Positions 55,490 through 63,767 of a DNA stretch of 64,000 nt are shown here, piece by piece; position 1 is the first letter of the stretch, and each line of letters opens with the position of its first letter. The stretch is from Agaribacter marinus (GTDB lineage Bacteria > Pseudomonadota > Gammaproteobacteria > Enterobacterales > Alteromonadaceae). Location: the NCBI RefSeq assembly GCF_030160655.1, contig NZ_BSOT01000019.1, forward strand, positions 124,001-188,000, given 5' to 3'. The translations under genes and the position numbers were made by a program. Below the pieces are notes generated by a model. The model was not told where the DNA came from. It was given only the letters and a program-made list of their open reading frames with translations, and ran no database searches.

Positions 55490-55678
55490 AAAACATATGG
55501 CCAAAGTAAATAGTGAAGTGTCTACTTATTTCAACAACATCCCTTAAGATGCAATTTTATTTTCAATATTTGCCATTGGGCTTTAGTTAAACATTAATTC
55601 AATGGCAAGAAACGGGATGTTTGATAATTTGATCATTTATATACTTTGACTCCTAAACTATTTTAATAGGGGTACATA

Positions 55679-56434
55679 ATGGAACTGCACAATAAAACGA
55701 TCATTATCACCGGCGCGAGTAGCGGCATCGGCAAGGCGGCTGCAAAACTTTTCGCTCGCGAAGGCGCTAATTTAGTGCTTGCTGCACGACGTACAGCAGA
55801 ACTTGAAAACCTTACTGCTCAACTTAAACAAGACGGTTATAAGGCTAGCTACCTGGCAGGCGATGTGACGGACAAAGACTATGCCTTTGAATTGGTTAAT
55901 ATTGCCAACAGTGAATTTGGTGGAGTAGATGGTGCCTTTAACAACGCTGGTATTATGGGTGAAAACACCGCTATTCCAGAAATGTCTGACGAGAATTGGC
56001 ACCAAGTTATTAACGTTAACCTTACTAGTGCCTTTTACGCTGCCAAAGCGCAAATTCCTGCCATACAAAAACGCGGGGGAGGCTCACTTGTTTTTACTTC
56101 ATCATTTGTGGGTTACAGCAATGGCGGTATGCCAGGTATGGGGGCTTATGCTGCTTCTAAGGCGGGCATGATTGGCTTGGCGCAGTCTATGGCCAGTGAA
56201 CACGCGGCGGAAAATATTCGTATCAATACACTTTTACCCGGCGGTACCAAAACAGACATGGCAGGAAATGACCCTGATATCCATGAGTTTATTGCAAACC
56301 TTCATCCAATCAAACGAATGGCTGAGCCCGAAGAAATTGCGCAGGCTGCGCTGTTTTTGTTGTCAGACCGTTCTACCTACATGACTGGCAGTCCAATGAT
56401 TGTCGACGGTGCAATGTCAACTCGGCTGATATAG
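55679..56434 (+). CDS. SDR-family NAD(P)-dependent oxidoreductase
   Basis: Classical short-chain dehydrogenase of 251 aa. Cofactor motif TGASSGIGKAA (about 11-21), NNAGIMGE near 90, catalytic Ser in SLVFTSSFVG and YAASK near 158-162. The ending YMTGSPMIVDGAMSTRLI is typical. The substrate is unknown. Shine-Dalgarno GGGGTA. Ten bases before ada, so possibly one transcript with the repair genes. Confidence 0.92.
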   Translation: MELHNKTIIITGASSGIGKAAAKLFAREGANLVLAARRTAELENLTAQLKQDGYKASYLAGDVTDKDYAFELVNIANSEFGGVDGAFNNAGIMGENTAIPEMSDENWHQVINVNLTSAFYAAKAQIPAIQKRGGGSLVFTSSFVGYSNGGMPGMGAYAASKAGMIGLAQSMASEHAAENIRINTLLPGGTKTDMAGNDPDIHEFIANLHPIKRMAEPEEIAQAALFLLSDRSTYMTGSPMIVDGAMSTRLI

Positions 56435-56444
56435 GTACTTAGTC

Positions 56445-57521
56445 ATGAAGAAGGTGACAGTACTCACAGAACAAATGATGTATGACGCGGTTGTGAGCAG
56501 GGACAAGTCGCTCGACGGCCAATTCGTGTATGCAGTAATGACTACTGGCATATATTGCCGTCCAAGCTGCGCCTCTCGCCCAGCACTGAAAAAAAACCTC
56601 CGTTTTTACTCGACGCTAGATGAGGCAAAGAACGCAGGCTTTCGTGCTTGCAAGCGCTGTAAACCAGATGATCCCAGATACGATGTTAATCGCCTTGTTG
56701 AACTTGCGCGTTATATCATCGCAAATGCGGATGAGAAACTGTCGCTCAATGACTTAGCCAAGCGCCAAGGTATGTCGCCGGGCTATTTGCAACGTACATT
56801 TAAAGCGGTGTTCGGCATTTCTCCCAAAATGTTCCAAGACGCCGCTCGGCTCAACACCCTAAAAAGCATGCTTAAAATAGGTGATGATATTACGGGTGCT
56901 ATTTTTGGCGCTGGTTATGGCTCACCTAGCCGCTTCTACGAAAATGCTGCCAGAAAAATTGGGATGAGTCCCAAAACTTATCGCAATGGTGGCGAGGGCG
57001 AAGAGATTATGTTTGCTTGCCGCGAAACTTCGCTGGGCACATTAATGATGGCCGCGACTCAAAAGGGCGTTTGCTTTGTGATGTTTGGCGATAACGAAAT
57101 ACAACTCTTTGAACAGCTGCAAGCAGAATTTGCTAAGGCCAGCTTTACCAAAACCTTGAATAATGGTGGCGTGCTCCTCGATACCTGGATGACAGCTCTA
57201 GAAAACCATCTTGAACAAGGCGCTCCGCGACCCGAAATTCCTCTAGATCTCCGTGGCACTGCCTTCCAAATCAAAGTTTGGCAATTTTTACTCACTATCC
57301 CTGATGGTGATGTACTCAGCTATAGCGAAGTGGCTCAAGCAATAGACAAACCACGCGCCATGCGTGCTGCGGCCACCGCTTGTGGTAAAAACCGCATTGC
57401 GATGTTAGTGCCATGTCACCGAGTACTGAGAGGTGACGGTGGTTTAGGTGGTTATCGCTGGGGGTTGGAGCGTAAGCGAACCTTATTGGATGCTGAACGA
57501 CAAAGGCGTGTAGAATCGTGA
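56445..57521 (+). CDS. ada: Bifunctional alkylation-response regulator and O6-methylguanine-DNA methyltransferase
   Basis: 358 aa with full Ada architecture. The N-terminal zinc domain keeps Cys38, Cys42, Cys69 and Cys72 (GIYCRPSC and CKRCKPDDPRY), Cys38 being the methylphosphotriester acceptor that turns Ada into an activator. AraC-type helix-turn-helix about 85-185. The C-terminal MGMT domain has the suicide Cys324 in LVPCHRV. It should both repair DNA and induce its own operon. Its stop overlaps the start of the next gene. Confidence 0.95.
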   Translation: MKKVTVLTEQMMYDAVVSRDKSLDGQFVYAVMTTGIYCRPSCASRPALKKNLRFYSTLDEAKNAGFRACKRCKPDDPRYDVNRLVELARYIIANADEKLSLNDLAKRQGMSPGYLQRTFKAVFGISPKMFQDAARLNTLKSMLKIGDDITGAIFGAGYGSPSRFYENAARKIGMSPKTYRNGGEGEEIMFACRETSLGTLMMAATQKGVCFVMFGDNEIQLFEQLQAEFAKASFTKTLNNGGVLLDTWMTALENHLEQGAPRPEIPLDLRGTAFQIKVWQFLLTIPDGDVLSYSEVAQAIDKPRAMRAAATACGKNRIAMLVPCHRVLRGDGGLGGYRWGLERKRTLLDAERQRRVES

Positions 57522-58225
57522 GTATTCCGCGACGAATAAACGCGCTCGACTGGACGGCAACACGCATTATGCTGAATGAACATGGCTACGCTTATTTGCC
57601 GAGTATACTTAATCAAGAAGAATGCCTTCAGTTAGCCCAACTTTATGATCAGCCAACAACCGGATTTCGCTCCCACATTAATATGGCGCGCTACAATTTT
57701 GGTCGTGGTGAATATAAATACTTCAGCTATCCCTTACCAAATATCGTCAGTCAATTGCGCAGTTCGTTTTATCCATATCTTGCCAAAATCACCAACGAAT
57801 GGGAGTATCAGCTAAAGACAGGTAGGCAATGGCCTGAAACATTAGAGCAATTAACAGAGACTTGTCACCAAGCCAATCAGATGCGACCAACCCCTTTACT
57901 GCTTCGATATACAAAAGGCGATTACAATTGTCTGCATCAAGATCTTTATGGTGAAATTCATTTTCCCCTTCAAGTGATTATTCAATTGAGCGCCCAAAGT
58001 GAGTACAGCGGTGGCGAATTAGTGCTTGTTGAACAGCGTCCACGTATGCAATCCCGACCCATGGTAATACCGTTTGAGCAAGGCTCTGCCATTATCATTC
58101 CAGTGCGAGATCGCCCTGTAAAAGGCTTACGAGGCTGGCGTCGTAATCAAATGCGTCATGGTGTGAGCGAGCTTACACAAGGAACCCGGCACACCTTAGG
58201 GTTGATTTTTCATGATGCTAACTAA
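57518..58225 (+). CDS. 2OG-Fe(II) oxygenase, prolyl-hydroxylase-like
   Basis: 235 aa, GTG start overlapping the ada stop. Iron and 2-oxoglutarate ligands are visible: His140 and Asp142 (CLHQDLYGE), distal His214 (MRHGVS) and Arg224 (GTRHTLGL). The fold is the double-stranded beta helix, but the sequence differs from AlkB. Homologues often accompany ada. Its substrate is not established; a role in alkylation damage is inferred from context. Confidence 0.85.
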   Translation: MSIPRRINALDWTATRIMLNEHGYAYLPSILNQEECLQLAQLYDQPTTGFRSHINMARYNFGRGEYKYFSYPLPNIVSQLRSSFYPYLAKITNEWEYQLKTGRQWPETLEQLTETCHQANQMRPTPLLLRYTKGDYNCLHQDLYGEIHFPLQVIIQLSAQSEYSGGELVLVEQRPRMQSRPMVIPFEQGSAIIIPVRDRPVKGLRGWRRNQMRHGVSELTQGTRHTLGLIFHDAN

Positions 58226-58253
58226 GCAGCCAAGATTGATAGCAAAGGATAAT

Positions 58254-58883
58254 ATGAAAGTGAATAGTAACCGAACCTTGGATCTCTTTGAGCAACTAGG
58301 CGAGAAACCAACCAATCTTCTTCCCTGCGGCGGTACAGTTCATTATTACGGCCCTATCACTTCAGGCTGTGCTGCTGACAATTACTTCGAGTCTTTATTA
58401 CGCGATGTTGCTTGGAACCATGATGAAGCGATTATTTTTGGTAAACGAATCATCACCAAACGGAAGGTGGCGTGGTATGCGGATAAGCCTGAATCTTATA
58501 CTTACTCCAACACAACCAAGATAGCATTGCCATGGATACCCGTTTTACTAGAGTTAAAAGCGCTGGTTGAATCTGCTAGTGGTGAAACATATAACTCGTG
58601 TTTACTGAACCTCTACCACGACGGAAGTGAGGGTATGGCGTGGCATAGCGACGCGGAGAAAGACCTTAAACGAAATGGTGCAATTGGTTCCTTAAGTTTT
58701 GGTGCAGAACGGAAGTTTTCTTTTAAACATAAGCAAAGCAAACAGACTGTATCGAAGGTGCTGGAACATGGAGCTTTACTTGTTATGAAAGGTACCACTC
58801 AAAGTTATTGGCTTCATCGACTACCACCAACAAAAACAGTCACTACTCCACGCATTAATTTGACTTTTAGAACTATTGTTTAA
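58254..58883 (+). CDS. alkB: Alpha-ketoglutarate-dependent DNA repair dioxygenase AlkB
   Basis: Removes 1-methyladenine and 3-methylcytosine by oxidative demethylation. From the ATG at 58254 (Shine-Dalgarno AAAGGA) it has 209 aa; an ATG at 58212 inside the previous gene is the alternative. Catalytic His131 and Asp133 (WHSDAE), His188 (WLHRLP) and Arg200 (RINLTFR). The N-terminus with NLLPCGGTVHYYGPI is of the AlkB/ALKBH2-3-like type. Last gene of the repair set. Confidence 0.93.
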   Translation: MKVNSNRTLDLFEQLGEKPTNLLPCGGTVHYYGPITSGCAADNYFESLLRDVAWNHDEAIIFGKRIITKRKVAWYADKPESYTYSNTTKIALPWIPVLLELKALVESASGETYNSCLLNLYHDGSEGMAWHSDAEKDLKRNGAIGSLSFGAERKFSFKHKQSKQTVSKVLEHGALLVMKGTTQSYWLHRLPPTKTVTTPRINLTFRTIV

Positions 58884-58924
58884 GAGAGCAAAAAACTTCC
58901 TGTTAATGGTCATATCCCTGCTTA

Positions 58925-58965
58925 TTGTTCCGCTAATCCCTCTACCTTGCTTAGCTTATGCTAAC
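58925..58965. repeat. 41-bp diverged repeat, copy B
   Basis: Partner of 55449-55489 (36 of 41 identical). It begins about 40 bases after the alkB stop and touches the end of a decayed minus-strand membrane-protein frame. Confidence 0.7.
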
Positions 58966-59116
58966 TATAAATGCGGTAGAAAATAATGCTATTGTTGCTC
59001 CCATGATGTTCGCGATAAAGAGTATTTCTACAAATAGTGGTGCTACAGCTAATCAAGCTAGCCAGAACCGCACCGTTCCTATAATTTTCTTTTATCCATT
59101 TCATTTGAATAAGCGT
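58962..59116 (-). pseudogene. Possible decayed small membrane protein
   Basis: On the minus strand, just after the HxlR gene, one frame reads TVRFWLA, a stop, then the strongly hydrophobic LAVAPLFVEILFIANIMGA and TIALFSTAFIVSIS before another stop. No start codon fits in this frame. It resembles a broken two-helix membrane protein, but the evidence is only hydrophobicity. Confidence 0.25.
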
Positions 59117-59461
59117 TTAATTTTCAACGTTTTCAACAGCCCATTTATGCATTTCACCAAAAAACTTTTCTAGGGCCGCCGCTTTTTTTGTTGCGCTGTA
59201 TTCAACACGAGGCGGTACTTCAGCATATACCTTGCGCGTGACCAATTCATCTTCTTCAAGCGCTCTAAGCTGGCTGGTTAACATGGTTTGGGTAATGCCG
59301 GTAATTTCACGGCGTAGCTCGTTAAAACGCTTGGTGCCTCCAAAAATCAAAATGCGAAGTATCCATAATTTCCATTTGCCGCCAATCATCGCAATGACTT
59401 TATCAAAGCCCTGACAGGAGGCCATATTTTCACGGCAAGCTATTTCCTTTCGTGTCGGCAT
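59117..59461 (-). CDS. HxlR-family transcriptional regulator
   Basis: 114 aa winged-helix regulator: CQGFDKVIAMIGGKWKLWILRIL, recognition helix region ITQTMLTSQLRALEEDELV, wing VPPRVEYSATKKA. Conserved Cys near residue 16. Divergent from a glutathione S-transferase gene, with a perfect palindrome in between that is very probably its operator. The family often senses electrophiles or redox change. Confidence 0.93.
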   Translation of the reverse strand: MPTRKEIACRENMASCQGFDKVIAMIGGKWKLWILRILIFGGTKRFNELRREITGITQTMLTSQLRALEEDELVTRKVYAEVPPRVEYSATKKAAALEKFFGEMHKWAVENVEN

Positions 59462-59509
59462 AATAAAACTCTTCTAACTGTTCACTTTTATCAATAGTGG
59501 TGAAGGCAT

Positions 59510-59564
59510 TAGTATTAAAAACATACTATGTAGTATTTTTCTGCCTTCTTGAATATTAATACTA
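59510..59564. promoter_or_regulatory. Palindromic operator cluster between HxlR and GST genes
   Basis: Perfect 14-bp palindrome ATACTATGTAGTAT (59523-59536) plus two more half-sites: TAGTAT at 59510-59515 and ATACTA at 59559-59564. It lies in the shared promoter region, as expected for HxlR dimers controlling both genes. Confidence 0.75.
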
Positions 59565-59610
59565 TTACATGTCAAATAACTTTTCAATATTGAAGAGAAG
59601 GAGAGGGCTT

Positions 59611-60270
59611 TTGTCTATCAAGGTTTATGCGATTAGCGGTTCACCGAGCGCGTGGCGAGTATTACTTGCCTTAACATTCAAACAACTAGAATACGATGTG
59701 CAGTATCTGAATCTGTCAGAACAGGAGCATAAGTCTGAAGCTTATCTGGAGCTTAACCCCAGAGGCACCGTGCCTTCGTTAGTGTCAAATGGCGTAACAC
59801 TGCGCGACTCCATTGCTATTCTCGCTTGGCTAGATCGTGCTTACCCTGACAAGCCATTATTTGGTCATACTCCCGAACAGGCTGCTCATATCTGGCAAGT
59901 CACAATGGAAGCAAGCGAGCATTTACGTAATGCGAGTAAAGGGCTTTTACTTCCTATCTTTTTTCAAGGCGCTGATAAGAAAACCGATGAATTGGCACAA
60001 GTCGCCACTACCCAACGAAGTGAAATGCAAAAGTTGGGCGCTTTGCTTGTAAGGCATTATTTTATCGGTGGCGATTACCCTAGCGCCGCAGATGCAGTAT
60101 GTTTTCCTGAAGCGCGTATGCTCAAAAGAGCGCTTGACACGAGAGCGGAACTAATGGAAGCGCTAGGGTATCAACTTGATTTGTCAGATTTTCCAGATAT
60201 TGCTGCTTGGATAGGTCGGATTGAAGCATTTGAGGGTGTTAATAAGACGCTGCCACCGCATTGGAGTTAG
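59611..60270 (+). CDS. Glutathione S-transferase family protein
   Basis: 219 aa from a TTG start at 59611 supported by AAGGAGAGG upstream; the frame also has an ATG at 59569 with no Shine-Dalgarno. The N-terminal thioredoxin-like domain opens SIKVYAISGSPSAWRVLLAL and includes LNPRGTVPSLVSNGVTLRDSIAILAWLD, the glutathione-binding cis-Pro and Asp-Ser region. The all-helical C-terminal domain follows. Resembles maleylacetoacetate isomerase/zeta-like GSTs. Regulated, presumably, by the divergent HxlR protein. Confidence 0.9.
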   Translation: MSIKVYAISGSPSAWRVLLALTFKQLEYDVQYLNLSEQEHKSEAYLELNPRGTVPSLVSNGVTLRDSIAILAWLDRAYPDKPLFGHTPEQAAHIWQVTMEASEHLRNASKGLLLPIFFQGADKKTDELAQVATTQRSEMQKLGALLVRHYFIGGDYPSAADAVCFPEARMLKRALDTRAELMEALGYQLDLSDFPDIAAWIGRIEAFEGVNKTLPPHWS

Positions 60271-60662
60271 CACATGCATGGTTTCTGGTATAGATAACGC
60301 AAATTTCTGAGGACGCAAGGCATTTTCTGAAAGAACATGGTGAACTGTTCTTGATCCAAAAACGCCGACTAAAGATCTATAGAATACACAAAATCCATTA
60401 TTGAATGACTACGAAGAATCGTTTTAGAAACAAATAAAGAGAAGTATGGAAAGCTTCAGTGTACTAAAGAATGCCGTTGGTTCAGTATTAAATGGTGATA
60501 AAGAAGTATTAGCAGAGTTAAAGGAGCGGATTCAATAGGCAAATGCACATATGACTGGAAGGTTTGCAATTGATACTGATTATATATACAGTATTTGGTG
60601 GTCTATATAAATTAGCAATTGAGTAGTCCTGTTTGGACGCAAGTTATGAAGGATAAAAACAC
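60271..60662. other. Gene-poor stretch with a palindrome and a broken small frame
   Basis: About 390 bases. AAGAACA (60331-60337) and TGTTCTT (60346-60352) form a 7-bp inverted repeat around an 8-base centre. A short frame (60446-60538) follows. The rest is AT-rich with no recognisable gene. Confidence 0.5.
60446..60538 (+). pseudogene. Short reading frame, probably a gene remnant
   Basis: Thirty codons (MESFSVLKNAVGSVLNGDKE...) preceded by AAGAGAAG and ending in TAG. The same frame continues after the stop for 24 protein-like codons (ANAHMTGRFAIDTDYIYSIW...) to a second stop, suggesting a decayed gene. Not recognised. A genuine microprotein cannot be excluded. Confidence 0.3.
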
Positions 60663-61301
60663 ATGCAAGTTAAACATGAATGGAGGAAAAAAGAGAAAGT
60701 TATCTATCTTCCAAAAAATTGCCCTGAAATAATTGATGTACCCAGCTTCAAGTTCATCACAATTAAAGGGGAAGGAAGCCCAGCTGAAAGTTCATTCGCC
60801 AACAGTGTTAGCGCTTTGTACTCTTTAGCGTACACGATAAAGATGATGCCCAAAAAAATGGACACACCTCCAAATGGGTATTTTGATTTTACTGTATACC
60901 CGTTAGAGGGGGTTTGGGATATTAACGATGAGGCCAAAGCTAATTTTACAGGCGTAATTAGTAAAGATGACTTTGTATATAAATTGATGATACGTCAGCC
61001 CGATTTTGTTAACGAGAGCTTCTTTAAAGAAATGCTAGATATTGCTATGGAAAAGAAAAAAAGCCCACTACTAGAACAATTGTATTTTGAACAGTCATCT
61101 GAAGGTCTTTGTGTTCAAATGCTGCATCTAGGGCCTTTTGAAGATGAGCCTGAAAGCTTTAAAGTAATGGAAGAGTTTGCAAAAAGTGAGAACCTTATAC
61201 GGATATCCAAGGCGCATCGAGAAGTATACCTTTCTGATACTCGAAAGGTAGCACCTGAAAAGCTTAAAACAGTGCTTAGATTTCAAGCAAAAAGATCATA
61301 G
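60663..61301 (+). CDS. GyrI-like small-molecule-binding domain protein
   Basis: 212 aa, resembling stand-alone GyrI-like/SOUL-fold proteins: VPSFKFITIKGEGSPAESSFANSVSALYSLAYTIK near 26-60, and LCVQMLHLGPFEDEPESF near 150-167. The family binds small ligands or acts as a hydrolase on electrophiles; no DNA-binding domain is present. Fourteen bases before the VOC gene. Confidence 0.88.
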   Translation: MQVKHEWRKKEKVIYLPKNCPEIIDVPSFKFITIKGEGSPAESSFANSVSALYSLAYTIKMMPKKMDTPPNGYFDFTVYPLEGVWDINDEAKANFTGVISKDDFVYKLMIRQPDFVNESFFKEMLDIAMEKKKSPLLEQLYFEQSSEGLCVQMLHLGPFEDEPESFKVMEEFAKSENLIRISKAHREVYLSDTRKVAPEKLKTVLRFQAKRS

Positions 61302-61314
61302 ATGAGGTTAAATT

Positions 61315-61686
61315 TTGATAAAGCTATCAGTAAGTATTGATGTCGCCAATCTTAAACAGGCAGAGAATTTTTACATTGAAGCGCTTGGCTGTATAAAACT
61401 AAGGGATCAAGGAGGCATGTCAGTTATTTCAGTGGAAAACTGTGATATTTATCTACAGGAGAAAGCGGAAGGTTCTAAAGCAGTTCCTTCTGAAGTCATT
61501 GAACGAAGTTACTCTCGTCATTGGACACCAGTACATATTGATTTTTTAGCTGAAAATGTTGATGAAATCGTAGAGCGTATCCTTAAATTAGGCGGTAAGC
61601 ATGAAGGTGGTGATAGTGGTGACTGGGGTTCAATTGCTTACTGCGCAGACCCATTTGGTAATGGTTTTTGCGTAATCAATGAGTAA
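61315..61686 (+). CDS. VOC-family (glyoxalase/dioxygenase-like) protein
   Basis: 123 aa single VOC module with two beta-alpha-beta-beta-beta repeats: LSVSIDVANLKQAENFYIEALG at the front and HIDFLAENVDEIVERILKLGG later, ending YCADPFGNGFCVIN. Metal ligands of the fold (His and Glu) could be present, but the substrate is unknown. TTG start. Probably co-transcribed with the GyrI-like gene. Confidence 0.87.
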   Translation: MIKLSVSIDVANLKQAENFYIEALGCIKLRDQGGMSVISVENCDIYLQEKAEGSKAVPSEVIERSYSRHWTPVHIDFLAENVDEIVERILKLGGKHEGGDSGDWGSIAYCADPFGNGFCVINE

Positions 61687-61740
61687 AGCGTATAACAAAT
61701 GTCGGCAGAATTATTAGCGAGCTAAATAAGGTTTTAATTT

Positions 61741-62769
61741 ATGCACATTCTCAACGGTGACAGTGCCGCAGGTGCTTTCAAACAGACATTTCGTGTCTCT
61801 ACAGAGGATATACTTGTATTTAGGGATGTACTCTCCTGCGGTGGTTTGACCGAATTTAGTGACATGAAGAGCTGGGCGCAATTCAGGCGAAGTTATTGGG
61901 GTGAGATGTTTCTCAAGCACGGTTTTGGCTCTATAGAGGAGATCGAAAAAGCACCGCGCGATTTCTATAATGATTTTGATGAGTTGAAAGGTGCTACTGA
62001 TGTCAACTTATGGTTAGGCGTCTCCCTGAGCGATCATTTGTTGTTGGTTTACATCGTCACACTCTTCACGCATTACGGATTGGACGTCGATAAGCTGAAA
62101 ATCTATCAATATGAAAAGATTAATGATAATCGTATGATAGTGATTGGCCTCGGCATGTTAAACCCTGAGCAAATAGCAGCATATAAACCTGACGCCATTA
62201 CCTTAAGCCAAACACAAATCAAGTACTGTTTAGATGTGTGGGAGGCACTGGTATCAGAGACTCCAGACAAACTTATACAGATACTGAGGCAAGAAGCATT
62301 AGAGCTGCCGTTACTCCATCAGGCACTGAAAAGCCTGTTTTATCGTTTCCCCGACAGTGAGCGTGGGTTAAGTCATTTTGATCACATTATTCTTGAGGCA
62401 GCCAAAAAACATCCCTCTAATACGGCTCGTATTATTGGTGCAGTCTTAGCTCATAGTATGCGCTCTGGCTGTGAAGAGAGTATTCACACTTTGGACACTG
62501 TAGGAGATATTTATCTCTTCAATCGCCTTAAAAATATGGCTGGAAAAAGCCTTAAAAAACCGCTGTTATCACTCAATGTAATGGATGATAACTTGAGGAA
62601 TACAAAAACAGAGATCACCGAGTTCGGATTGAAAGTTCTGGCCGGGCAGTACAATGCAGTTCAAGCCAATGGTATTGAAGACTGGGTGGCAGGCATTCAC
62701 CTCGACAGCTCCAAAGGAGAAGCTTGGTTTAGGCAAGGTGATAAACTGATGTTAGAAAGTATAGATTGA
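61741..62769 (+). CDS. DUF1835 domain protein
   Basis: 342 aa. The opening MHILNGDSAAGAFKQTF and FRDVLSCGGLTEFSDMKSW match DUF1835, a family of unknown function. The N-terminal half looks like an alpha/beta nucleotide-binding-like fold, and the C-terminal half is mostly helical. Its stop at 62769 lies at the edge of a decayed IS3 transposase, so the last residues may be affected by the insertion. Confidence 0.82.
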   Translation: MHILNGDSAAGAFKQTFRVSTEDILVFRDVLSCGGLTEFSDMKSWAQFRRSYWGEMFLKHGFGSIEEIEKAPRDFYNDFDELKGATDVNLWLGVSLSDHLLLVYIVTLFTHYGLDVDKLKIYQYEKINDNRMIVIGLGMLNPEQIAAYKPDAITLSQTQIKYCLDVWEALVSETPDKLIQILRQEALELPLLHQALKSLFYRFPDSERGLSHFDHIILEAAKKHPSNTARIIGAVLAHSMRSGCEESIHTLDTVGDIYLFNRLKNMAGKSLKKPLLSLNVMDDNLRNTKTEITEFGLKVLAGQYNAVQANGIEDWVAGIHLDSSKGEAWFRQGDKLMLESID

Positions 62770-63300
62770 GCATTTAGTGCCATCATTTTTTGATTATAAA
62801 ACGGCTCAATGTAATCAATGATATTAGTTTTGGCTTCATGTCTTGTTTGATACTGATGATAATTCACGTGTTCTGATTTTAAGCGCCGAAAGAAGCGCAC
62901 TGTTACTACATTATCTAAACAGTTGCCAGCTCGACTCATACTTGACGCTAGAGCTGTTCTTTCAGTGAGCGTTGAAAAGCATCACAGATGCGCTGTACGC
63001 CCAGAACTGTATGGAATAAGACAGCTTTCACGGGGTTCTCGCTTATTTAACGCTAGTCGTAACGCATGGGTTGTTAGTTCACTGTTTGGCTTATCAGAGA
63101 ACGCCTAACTGATCACTTTACGTGAGCATTAGTCCATAATAACGGCTAAATATCACCAGTCTTGTTGAGTACGGATAAAGGTAATGTCACATAGACTACA
63201 CTGTGTTGTTCAGGAGTATGAGCGCTGGCTTTAGGCGCGACACTTTTTTGTTTTTTCCGCTACTGCGATACCCATTGTTGGGTTGTCGTTATTAAATTCT
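62770..63300 (-). mobile_element. Decayed IS3-family transposase (orfB remnant)
   Basis: Read from 63300 down, pieces of an IS3-type DDE integrase appear in several frames with stops between them: CDITFIRTQQDW, AFSDKPNSELTTHALRLALN, FQRSLKEQ, then SMSRAGNCLDN and FFRRLKSEHVNYHQYQTRHE with DYIEPFYNQK. At least three frameshifts or stops, so it is inactive. orfA and clear terminal repeats are not seen here. Confidence 0.85.
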
Positions 63301-63306
63301 TAGTAT

Positions 63307-63741
63307 TTACATTGCACTAATAAAATAGACATGTTGTGTTTCAACAGCAGCCTGTCGATATTTGAATGCTGCGTGATAGTCTTCATCCATTAGCAGTTGA
63401 AGAAAGTTCTCTCGGCGCGGGTATTGGCCAATGGCAATAATGTCCCACTGTTCTAGGTTGTCGCCGATAAAATCTGCCTCAACAGCGCCTCTTAATACAA
63501 AGTGACCTCCGACTTCTGCTACCTTGGGTACACTGGTTTCGGCATATTTGCTAAACGCTTCGTGTCCAGACATAGACTCTTCAATTAGCTTATTATCGGC
63601 GCCTGTTCTTAGTTTAAAAAAGTTAACAACCGTCAGGGGAGCATCTTGATCTCCTTCTACCAGCGATTGCCACTGTGCACGAGATGGAAGATTAAAGCCG
63701 GTTCCATATAACTTAATTAGCGTATCAATTGAATATTTCAT
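63307..63741 (-). CDS. DUF1330 family protein
   Basis: 144 aa of the dimeric alpha/beta-barrel DUF1330 type: LTVVNFFKLRTGADN, then GHEAFSKYAETSVPKVAEVGGHFVLRG and WDIIAIGQYPRRENFLQLLMD. The role is unknown, possibly a small-molecule-binding or monooxygenase-like fold. It begins 26 bases after the SDR gene on the same strand, so likely the second gene of that unit. Confidence 0.88.
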   Translation of the reverse strand: MKYSIDTLIKLYGTGFNLPSRAQWQSLVEGDQDAPLTVVNFFKLRTGADNKLIEESMSGHEAFSKYAETSVPKVAEVGGHFVLRGAVEADFIGDNLEQWDIIAIGQYPRRENFLQLLMDEDYHAAFKYRQAAVETQHVYFISAM

Positions 63742-63767
63742 TTACATTCCAATATAGTTTTTCTACT

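Noticed and set aside
56044-56051. AAAGCGCA, the E. coli Ada-box core, upstream of ada
   Set aside because: It lies inside the SDR coding sequence, about 400 bases before ada, with no companion element or promoter nearby; a chance match is likely.
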